A stretch of 14,373 bases of DNA from Pseudonocardiales bacterium. GTDB lineage: Bacteria; Actinomycetota; Actinomycetes; Mycobacteriales; Pseudonocardiaceae. Made by a program: the position numbers and the translations under genes. Under the pieces are notes generated by a model that saw nothing but the letters and a program-made list of their open reading frames with translations, was not told the DNA's origin and searched no databases. This document shows, one piece after another, positions 1 to 4,765 of the stretch (the stretch's first letter is position 1; each line of letters starts with the position of its first letter). The stretch is taken from contig JAODNG010000510.1 in NCBI GenBank assembly GCA_025465385.1, forward strand, positions 1 through 14,373. The letters are read 5' to 3'.

Positions 1-2
1 GC

Positions 3-185
3 TACCTCACGGTGATCGAGCAACGCTGCGCAACCCGACGCACCGGCGCAAGCTGGCAGCGTAAGGCCGTTCAGACGCTGACCAACCGGGGCGCTGACCG
101 ACCGACCGCGTTGGCCGGCATGCTGCGTGGCTACATCGAGCACATGCACTCCAATCAGCCGGTGCACTCCTGGCCACCGGCCTAG
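3..185 (+). CDS. Glutamate-cysteine ligase family protein (GCS2-type), C-terminal end only
   Basis: The open frame enters from the left edge and ends at TAG 183-185, giving about 60 C-terminal residues. The readable part contains the stretch RRTGASWQR and ends in QPVHSWPPA. I associate this ending with actinobacterial carboxylate-amine or glutamate-cysteine ligase proteins of the GCS2 family, which join glutamate to an amine or cysteine using ATP. The catalytic core lies outside the window, so the assignment rests on tail similarity recalled from the family and is moderate. A strong hairpin begins 15 bp after the stop, which agrees with this being the last gene of its transcript. An antisense frame covering the same DNA is Arg/Ser/Pro-rich and is judged a shadow. 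Confidence 0.6.
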   Translation, partial: YLTVIEQRCATRRTGASWQRKAVQTLTNRGADRPTALAGMLRGYIEHMHSNQPVHSWPPA

Positions 186-200
186 CAGCGTCACAGCCGT

Positions 201-233
201 CGGGCCCGACCTGAGACTTCCAGGTCGGGCCCG
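201..233 (+). terminator. Strong hairpin terminator after the ligase gene
   Basis: A perfect 13-bp stem, CGGGCCCGACCTG (201-213) paired with CAGGTCGGGCCCG (221-233), encloses a 7-nt loop. It starts 15 bp after the TAG of the upstream gene. There is no run of T after it, which is usual for actinobacterial hairpin terminators. Because it lies between convergent genes it may also stop transcription arriving from marR on the other strand. Confidence 0.8.
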
Positions 234-284
234 AGGTGTTCCCAACTGCGTTTGCCAGTACTCCCACCACGAAGCCGGCACCGT

Positions 285-303
285 TTAAGTTAGGCTACCC
301 TTC
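285..303. promoter_or_regulatory. Candidate IdeR/DtxR iron box (orphan)
   Basis: The 19-mer TTAAGTTAGGCTACCCTTC matches the mycobacterial IdeR consensus TTAGGTTAGGCTAACCTAA at 15 of 19 positions, including the uninterrupted core GTTAGGCTA. IdeR/DtxR proteins bind such boxes when loaded with Fe(II) and usually repress siderophore and iron-uptake genes. Here the box lies between the terminator of the ligase gene and the stop codon of the minus-strand marR. No protein gene starts just downstream on either strand. It may be a decayed promoter, or it may control an antisense or small RNA entering the 3' end of marR. The match is seen directly; binding is inferred. Confidence 0.5.
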
Positions 304-355
304 CTTCACTGTCAACTACGGCTACGTAACCGCGCGGATGCGCACAATGAGGGAC

Positions 356-805
356 TCACGTGCTTGCCATGCGGTCGATGATCTCGGCCGCGCGGCACAG
401 CACGGCACGCTCGTCGGGGGAAAGTTCGGCGATGCGGGCGTCTAGCCAGCGCTCCCGAGCGCTGACCTGAGCATCGACATACCGGCGGCCGGTCTCGGTC
501 AGCGCCACCACGGTCTGCCGGCCGTCGGTCGGATGCGGGCTGCGATCGATGAAGCCGCCTTCGACCAGCGCGGCAATGACCCGAGTCATCGACGGCGGTT
601 GTACCCGCTCGCGCTCCGCCAGCTCGCGCGGGCTCATCGGGCCGTGCCGGTGCAGCGAGGCCATCGCGGAAAGCTGAGTGAGGGTAGCCACCGCCTCGAC
701 GTCGCGCTGCGCACGCAACCGCCGGTTAAGCCGAACCACAGCGAGCCGAAGCCGGCTGGCCAACCCGGGCTCGTTGGCGTCCTGCGGTCCGCCTAGCGTG
801 GTCAT
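356..805 (-). CDS. MarR-family winged-helix transcriptional regulator
   Basis: The protein has 149 residues, a normal MarR length. It is predicted to act as a dimeric DNA-binding regulator in the cytoplasm. The winged helix runs from about residue 60 (PMSPRELAERERVQPPSMTR, the helix-turn-helix) through the wing containing DGRQ to VALTETGRRYV. Flanking helices (LRLAVVRLNRRLRAQ and the C-terminal LSPDERAVLCRAAEIIDRM) would form the dimer interface. The frame is open upstream to 886, but I place the start at ATG 803-805. MTTLGGPQDAN fits the family N-terminus, and a -10-like hexamer lies 6 nt before this ATG, as in leaderless transcripts. It is transcribed divergently from the DUF2530 gene. Its ligand is unknown. 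The closest relative known to me by context is the mycobacterial Rv0880-type MarR. Confidence 0.9.
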   Translation of the reverse strand: MTTLGGPQDANEPGLASRLRLAVVRLNRRLRAQRDVEAVATLTQLSAMASLHRHGPMSPRELAERERVQPPSMTRVIAALVEGGFIDRSPHPTDGRQTVVALTETGRRYVDAQVSARERWLDARIAELSPDERAVLCRAAEIIDRMAST

Positions 806-824
806 ATCGTTAGCATAGCTAGCT
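806..824 (-). promoter_or_regulatory. Probable leaderless marR promoter with abutting palindrome
   Basis: On the minus strand TATGCT (plus positions 812-817) fits the actinobacterial -10 pattern TANNNT. It is separated by 6 nt from the ATG at 805, so the transcript would begin at or next to the start codon. No Shine-Dalgarno sequence precedes that ATG. An 8-bp perfect palindrome, AGCTAGCT (817-824), touches the -10 and is a candidate operator for autoregulation, which is common in MarR regulators. No convincing -35 is visible. Confidence 0.4.
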
Positions 825-846
825 GTATGTAGTCGTGCTTGGGAAA

Positions 847-856
847 TTAGGCTTAA
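847..856. promoter_or_regulatory. Weak iron-box-like core in the marR/DUF2530 divergent region
   Basis: TTAGGCTTAA matches the inner core of IdeR/DtxR boxes (TTAGGCTTA-type), but the outer positions do not match; only about 11 of 19 positions agree with a full box. It lies about 40 bp upstream of the proposed marR start and 34 bp upstream of the DUF2530 GTG. It is reported because a much better box occurs at the other end of marR. Chance occurrence is quite possible. Confidence 0.2.
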
Positions 857-889
857 CACTGTGCACGAGCTCGCGCTAGCGTCCATCCC

Positions 890-1120
890 GTGATCCCGTC
901 CCTGCCTCGCAGCCTTGCCGATCCCCGACCGGTCGTCGGCGTCGGCACAGTTATCTGGTTCGCTGCAGCAGTGGTATTGCTCATCACCGGTGGACCGCTG
1001 GTGTGGATATGGGCTTGCCTGACCGGAGGCTTACTCGGCCTGAGCGGCTTTGCGATGATCCACTGGCAGGGCAGCGCCGCCCGGCGCGGAGCCCGCGGCG
1101 CCCAGCGTGACTTGTTCTGA
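890..1120 (+). CDS. DUF2530 family small integral membrane protein
   Basis: The 76-residue protein starts at GTG 890-892 and has the expected DUF2530 length. It opens with a short polar segment (DPRPVVGVGT), followed by two membrane helices: about residues 20-37 (VIWFAAAVVLLITGG) and about 41-58 (WIWACLTGGLLGLSGFAMI). The Arg-rich tail ARRGARGAQRDLF is typical of the family and would lie in the cytoplasm. The function of DUF2530 is unknown. It is conserved in mycolata and Pseudonocardiales, usually near a MarR gene as here (Rv0882-type context). No good Shine-Dalgarno is seen before the GTG. Its last 90 bp overlap, antisense, the 3' end of the zinc-ribbon gene. Confidence 0.85.
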   Translation: MIPSLPRSLADPRPVVGVGTVIWFAAAVVLLITGGPLVWIWACLTGGLLGLSGFAMIHWQGSAARRGARGAQRDLF

Positions 1121-1372
1121 CCGCTGCGCCACGATCGTCTCGTTGTGGTCAGGTTGATCGTCGATACCTTCCCACGGCTCCACCTGCCTGACCCGGTCGG
1201 CGAGCAGCAGCCAGCCGTGCCCATCGACACACGAGATGCGCAACCGCCCGATCGAACCACCGGCGCCGTGGACCCGGAACCTGCCCTCGACGATCGCCGG
1301 GCGGCCGCACGTCGGGCAGCACACCACGCCATTCATGGTCGAAAGGACAGGGGCCGCTCCGGCTACGGACAT
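1031..1372 (-). CDS. Small zinc-ribbon protein of unknown function
   Basis: A protein of 113 residues carries a CPTCG knuckle (Cys19, Cys22) and a second half-site with Cys48 and His52 (SCVDGH), consistent with one bound zinc. The middle is compact and conserved-looking, while about 35 C-terminal residues are Ala/Gly/Pro-rich and probably disordered. I chose ATG 1370-1372 because GGGAGAG sits 6 nt upstream. ATG 1336, just before the first cysteines, is the alternative. The function is not recognised beyond metal or nucleic-acid binding suggested by the ribbon. The tail overlaps the convergent DUF2530 gene by 90 bp. The frames opposite it (1145-1444 and 1236-1508) lack any family signature and are treated as shadows. 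Confidence 0.65.
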   Translation of the reverse strand: MSVAGAAPVLSTMNGVVCCPTCGRPAIVEGRFRVHGAGGSIGRLRISCVDGHGWLLLADRVRQVEPWEGIDDQPDHNETIVAQRSEQVTLGAAGSAPGGAALPVDHRKAAQAE

Positions 1373-1492
1373 CCGATGCTCTCCCTACCAACGGCTGGGC
1401 GGTGCGGCCACGCAAGCCCGGACGACGCACACCTATCCCGGTAGCCCAGCATCGCACGCTGCTGGTAGGCGCACAAGCGTGGAAAATAGCTG

Positions 1493-1507
1493 TAATGATC
1501 CTCATTA
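1493..1507. promoter_or_regulatory. AT-rich palindrome TAATGA-N3-TCATTA, possible Fur-family operator
   Basis: Perfect 6-bp arms TAATGA and TCATTA are separated by TCC. The element is strikingly AT-rich for this genome and recalls Fur/Zur boxes. It sits in the 191-bp gap between the ABC permease stop and the zinc-ribbon gene start, about 120 bp upstream of that start on the minus strand. Arms this short are expected a few times by chance in 14 kb, so support is low. The rest of this gap shows no other clear element. Confidence 0.25.
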
Positions 1508-1563
1508 GCGGATAGATTCGCGGGATTCGTCCACATTCGGAGGCGGGTCCGGCCGAGGTGTCG

Positions 1564-2352
1564 CTAATCGATGGCCCGGTGCCGAAAGCCGATCATGCCC
1601 AGGGTGCCGAACAGCGCCAGCGAGCCGGCGAGCGCGAGCAGGCAGACCCAACCCGGGATGTGCGGAATATTCGGCACTAGCGCGGCTCGCATGCCTTCAC
1701 TGACGTAAGTGATCGGGTTGGCCGCGCTGAGCACCTGAAACCAGCGCAGGTGCGCCAGCGACGGCCACGGGTACTGGGTGGCGCCGGTGAACAGTAACGG
1801 CGTGAAGATCAGCGCGAAAGCGATATTGATCTTCGTAGGGGGTACGAACGTACCGATCGTCATGCCGATACAGGCTCCGACCAGGCTGCCGAGCAGCAAT
1901 ACGCCGATGAGCAGTCCCAGGCCGTCGGCCCGGTACGGGATCGACCCGAGGACGCCGATGCCGATCGGGAACATCACCGCCGAGGCCACCAAGGCCCGCA
2001 GCGTGGCAAAGACCACCTTTTCCGCCGCCACCGCCCACAGCGGAAGCGGGGCCAGCAACCGGTCCTCGATCTCCTTGGTCCAGCTGAACTCGGCCACCAG
2101 CGGGAACGCCATCGCCTGGATTGCGGTCACCGTCGCGGTCAGCGCGACCAGGCCGGGGAACAGCAGGTCAGAGTAGCCACTGCTGGTGTAGCCGAGGCTG
2201 GTCAACAGCTTGCCGAAGACGAACAGGAAGAACACCGGCTGCAGCAGCACCTGAGCCAAGAACGCCACCAGATCCTTACCGGTGACGACGATGTCGCGGC
2301 GTAACACGGAGCCGAACGAGCGCAGCATCAGTGCCCGGGATGGCCCCCGCAC
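1564..2352 (-). CDS. ABC-2 type exporter permease (DrrB-like)
   Basis: The 262-residue protein has about six hydrophobic helices, near residues 28-50, 60-85, 108-130, 142-168, 175-192 and 232-256. It shows the DrrB/ABC-2 landmarks: the coupling region FSWTKEIEDRLLAPLP after the second helix and LSAANPITYVSEGMRAAL before the last. It would form the membrane channel of the exporter driven by the ATPase encoded 41 bp upstream; the substrate is unknown. The start is taken as GTG 2350-2352, preceded directly by GAGGGG. ATG 2328 is an alternative that would shorten it by 8 residues. It is the last gene of the minus-strand run. No hairpin is evident after its stop. Confidence 0.88.
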   Translation of the reverse strand: MRGPSRALMLRSFGSVLRRDIVVTGKDLVAFLAQVLLQPVFFLFVFGKLLTSLGYTSSGYSDLLFPGLVALTATVTAIQAMAFPLVAEFSWTKEIEDRLLAPLPLWAVAAEKVVFATLRALVASAVMFPIGIGVLGSIPYRADGLGLLIGVLLLGSLVGACIGMTIGTFVPPTKINIAFALIFTPLLFTGATQYPWPSLAHLRWFQVLSAANPITYVSEGMRAALVPNIPHIPGWVCLLALAGSLALFGTLGMIGFRHRAID

Positions 2353-2393
2353 CCCCTCTGCGGCGCGGTGGGTGCGTTCCGGTGCCGTCGTCG

Positions 2394-3392
2394 TCAGCGC
2401 AGGCTCCTACCGGTCAGATCGATGAACACATCCTCCAGGCTGGCCTCGCAGATCTTCATCCCGATCAGCCGGCCCCCGACCTCCGCCACCGCGGCGGCAA
2501 CCGGGGCGACCATCGCAGCGGCCTCCCCAGTGAGGTAGAGCCGGATGGACTGCGCGGCGGCTTCGGTGGCGATCTGCTCGCAGCGTTGCACCCCAGCCAG
2601 CGTACCTAGCCGGTCGAGCAGCCCAGCCACCCCAAGCTCGCCCACCGGCTCGACCGTGACCTGCAGGCTCGCGCCGGTAGCCAGCCCACGGACCAGCGCG
2701 GCCGGGGTGTCCAGCGCGAGCAGCCGACCGGAATCGACGATCCCAACCCGGTCGGCCAGCGCCGCTGCCTCGTCCATGTCGTGCGTCGTCAGCACGATCG
2801 TCACGCCGGACGCACGCAACTCCCGGATGCGGTCCCAGACGAACAGCCGGGCGGCCGGGTCGAGTCCCGTGGTGGGCTCGTCGAGGAACAGCACGCTCGG
2901 ATCGTGCATCAGCGTCCGGGCGATCATCATCCGCTGGTTCTGCCCGCCGGAGAACAGCTCCGGCTTCTCATTGGCCCGGTCAGTGAGCGCGAACTGCTCC
3001 AGCAACTCCTCGGCCCGCCGCGTGCGGACGGCTTTGGGCACTCCGTGGTAGGCGGCGTGGAATAGCAGGTTCTGCCGGACCGACAGTGACCGATCGAGGT
3101 TGTTGCGCTGCGGCACCACACCGAGCAGGCTGCGCACGGTCTGCGGCGCGACCATCACGTCCACGTTGGCGATCAGTGCCTGCCCGGCAGTGGGCCGAAC
3201 CCGGGTGGTGAGTACCCCGATCGTCGTGGACTTGCCGGCTCCGTTCGGGCCGAGCAATCCGAAGATCTCGCCACTTGCTACCGCGAAGGTAAGCCGGTCG
3301 ACCGCATCGGTCTGCGCTTTCGGATAGCGCTTGACCAGTTCCCGGACCTCCACCGCGGTTGGCTCCACGATGCTTACGGTCTCATGCCGCAC
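2394..3392 (-). CDS. ABC exporter ATP-binding protein (DrrA-like)
   Basis: This is a cytoplasmic ATPase of about 332 residues. Numbering from the GTG: Walker A GPNGAGKS at 48-55, Q-loop VVPQ with Gln95, signature FSGGQ at about 147-151, Walker B VLFLDEP with Asp171/Glu172, and H-loop His204 (TTHDMDEA). All catalytic elements are intact; Phe replaces the usual Leu in the signature. The C-terminal ending SLEDVFIDLTGRSLR is typical of DrrA-type exporters with a DUF4162 tail. The start is uncertain: GTG 3390-3392 gives an 11-bp overlap with the preceding gene, and TTG 3405-3407 a 26-bp overlap. Neither has a strong Shine-Dalgarno, so translational coupling is likely. With the permease it forms an exporter of an unidentified, probably hydrophobic, compound. 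Confidence 0.92.
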   Translation of the reverse strand: MRHETVSIVEPTAVEVRELVKRYPKAQTDAVDRLTFAVASGEIFGLLGPNGAGKSTTIGVLTTRVRPTAGQALIANVDVMVAPQTVRSLLGVVPQRNNLDRSLSVRQNLLFHAAYHGVPKAVRTRRAEELLEQFALTDRANEKPELFSGGQNQRMMIARTLMHDPSVLFLDEPTTGLDPAARLFVWDRIRELRASGVTIVLTTHDMDEAAALADRVGIVDSGRLLALDTPAALVRGLATGASLQVTVEPVGELGVAGLLDRLGTLAGVQRCEQIATEAAAQSIRLYLTGEAAAMVAPVAAAVAEVGGRLIGMKICEASLEDVFIDLTGRSLR

Positions 3393-3747
3393 TAGGTCCG
3401 TGGTCAATCTGAGCGCGTAACTGGGGTGTCACGCGCACCGGCGTAGCGAGGTGCAACAACACCCGCATCGTGGTGTCCTCGCCATTGAAATACACGCGGG
3501 TGACGTCGACAGCGACGTACCCGTCATCGCCCAGGGTGGCATTCATGTGCACGAAATGGCCATTCAATCTGTGCAGGCCGCACAGTGTCCGAGTGACGAG
3601 TTCAGCGACGCCACGATCATCAAACCCGATATCCTCCTCGATATCGAAGCCGGGCGCCTCCGCTGATGTTGGCTGGACGGTCATCGCTGATTCCACCCTC
3701 CAAGAGGGAGCCACTGAGATCGCTGGGTCCGCGCTTCGGTTGATCAC
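3382..3747 (-). CDS. Unrecognised small protein coupled to the ABC exporter
   Basis: The 121-residue protein is not assigned to a family. Its first 40 residues are polar and probably disordered, followed by an acidic patch (FDIEEDIGFDDRG). A helix (VAELVTRTLCGLHRL) and alternating hydrophobic strands (GYVAVDVTRVYF, TTMRVLLHLATPVRV) follow, then QLRAQI. The helix-strand-strand-helix order recalls Asp23/Gls24 (alkaline-shock) proteins faintly; that is only a suggestion. The start is well supported: GTG 3745-3747 has AGGAGG 7 nt upstream and overlaps the stop of the preceding gene as GTGA. Its own stop lies inside the start region of the ABC ATPase gene. Tight packing suggests it works with the exporter, possibly as an accessory or immunity factor (inference). 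Confidence 0.75.
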   Translation of the reverse strand: MINRSADPAISVAPSWRVESAMTVQPTSAEAPGFDIEEDIGFDDRGVAELVTRTLCGLHRLNGHFVHMNATLGDDGYVAVDVTRVYFNGEDTTMRVLLHLATPVRVTPQLRAQIDHGPSAA

Positions 3748-4109
3748 GTTGCAGCCTCCTGAAGAATTCGCTGGCCATCTCCTTCACGACCCACCATCCG
3801 CTGATCCATGGCGGCCCGGAGGTAAGCCATCAGCTGGTCGGCTTCCGCGCGTGCCCACGCGCCGTCCCACGTTTCCCGCAGGAGCATGAGTTCCGGCGCC
3901 TCGGTGATTCGCGCCCGATGACGCGCGATCAGCGCATGAGCCAGGAGATCGCGGAAGCCATCGTCCAGCTGACTTTCGTGCTGACTGCCTGTGCGTTGAG
4001 CCGGGCCGTCTGAATGCACCGCGGGCGCGCCCGCCCGGCGGCGGTGAGTCCAGTCGGGCCGCACGCGCGCCGTCCGGATGCTACCGAGCCACCAACTGCG
4101 TGTAGTCAC
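3744..4109 (-). CDS. Unrecognised Arg-rich protein, first gene of the exporter operon
   Basis: About 121 residues, with no family recognised. The N-terminal half is basic and low-complexity. The C-terminal half looks helical and amphipathic (FRDLLAHALIARHRARI, then ETWDGAWARAEADQLMAYLRAAMDQRM), so a small helical bundle is likely. No membrane segment or signal peptide is visible. GTG 4107-4109 is preferred because GAGAGG lies 7 nt upstream. ATG 4143-4145, with GGAG 4 nt upstream, is a possible longer start. Its TGA overlaps the next gene's GTG (GTGA), indicating translational coupling. Four consecutive minus-strand genes (this one, the 121-residue protein, the ATPase and the permease) therefore look like one operon. 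Confidence 0.55.
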   Translation of the reverse strand: MTTRSWWLGSIRTARVRPDWTHRRRAGAPAVHSDGPAQRTGSQHESQLDDGFRDLLAHALIARHRARITEAPELMLLRETWDGAWARAEADQLMAYLRAAMDQRMVGREGDGQRILQEAAT

Positions 4110-4145
4110 GTTGTTGCCTCTCGATCGGGTGGTAGACCACGCCAT

Positions 4146-4627
4146 TCCACTCCGAAGGAGTACTTGCTATACATGACCGGCCACGCACGGGAGTCTGAAC
4201 GGACGGCGAACGCCGCTAGCCAATCGGCAAACGGAGGACCTGGTGCGCGTTGGACGGGAGCCGCGGCGGGGCCCTGTCCACCCATACCTCGACCGGGTGT
4301 TAGGCGAGACGGCGGCCCGGCCCCACCTGAGGGGGGAAGGGGGGCCGGGCCGCAGCGGGGGAACCGGACCGCGCGGCGCAGGCCACCGCAGGCGAGAAAC
4401 TCCGGTCCCCACGTCTGGTGAGGAGGTGGACGGAAAGGCTCATCATTACGACAAGACAATCGGTGCTTGCGTCGAAACCGTTACCGGCCACGGGCACTTA
4501 TTTCCCACTTGCATTGTACGTCCCTTGTTCACTCATGCGAAATCTCCCCGTCGCGTAAAAGCAGAAGGAATCGGCGACCATCGATCGATCAACGGCCCAA
4601 GCTAACCGAGCGAAGTGGGTCATTCAC
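4146..4627. other. 482-bp region with no convincing protein gene
   Basis: This gap separates the start of the exporter operon from the coiled-coil ORF. It contains the GC hairpin at 4312-4353 and the 10-bp palindrome ATCGATCGAT (4580-4589). From about 4440 on it is less GC-rich than its surroundings, as promoter DNA often is. Open frames cross it on both strands, for example plus 4174-4421 and minus 4106-4459. They are Pro/Gly/Arg low-complexity products of GC bias, and I do not call them genes. Confidence 0.5.
4312..4353. terminator. Long GC-only hairpin, probable terminator
   Basis: The perfect 13-bp arms GCGGCCCGGCCCC (4312-4324) and GGGGCCGGGCCGC (4341-4353) flank a 16-nt purine-rich loop. 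No T-tract follows on either strand. The likeliest role is ending minus-strand transcripts that run past the sacsin-type gene before they reach the exporter operon. The distance from that stop, about 390 bp, is long, so a processing or attenuation role is also possible. Confidence 0.5.
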
Positions 4628-4765
4628 GTGCGAGATATTCACACGTTAGCTCGTGAGATCACGACCCTGACGGCCGACATAGAACGCTTGCGGACAGACT
4701 TACAGCAGGTGTTCGATCGATTCCTCCGCGCGCACGAGATATCAAAGGTCGACCGCAGGCGGTAG
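4628..4765 (+). CDS. Predicted 45-residue coiled-coil microprotein
   Basis: GTG 4628-4630 to TAG 4763-4765 encodes 45 residues with an unbroken heptad register. Ile4, Leu7, Ile11, Leu14, Ile18, Leu21, Leu25, Val28, Phe32 and Ala35 alternate at 3- and 4-residue spacing, with charged residues between them. The tail EISKVDRRR is basic. Such regularity is unlikely in random GC-rich DNA, so I think this is a real gene although it is too short for most gene finders. The frame is open back to TAA 4556-4558, but no ATG, GTG or TTG occurs in that extension. The Shine-Dalgarno is weak (GAAGTGGG region). It overlaps the convergent sacsin-type gene by 24 bp. No family is recognised; oligomerisation or binding of a partner protein is inferred. 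Confidence 0.6.
   Translation: MRDIHTLAREITTLTADIERLRTDLQQVFDRFLRAHEISKVDRRR

Noticed and set aside
7..270. 87-residue minus-strand frame over the ligase tail and terminator
   Set aside because: It spans a terminator hairpin, has a Ser/Arg/Ala-rich product, and is antisense to a better-supported coding end.
356..886. Full 176-residue MarR frame
   Set aside because: The first 27 residues do not fit the family and would cross the -10-like element and palindrome; ATG 805 is the better start.
4174..4421. 82-residue plus-strand frame across the GC hairpin
   Set aside because: The product is Gly/Pro/Arg low-complexity, the nearest AAGGAG is 12 nt from the ATG, and a perfect 13-bp stem sits inside; noncoding DNA is the simpler reading.
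4427..4605. Short plus-strand frame with two cysteines just before the coiled-coil ORF
   Set aside because: Third-position composition is not codon-like for this genome, the GTG has an SD-like sequence with no spacing, and no recognisable pattern appears. It was considered as a peptide precursor, but there is no modification enzyme nearby.
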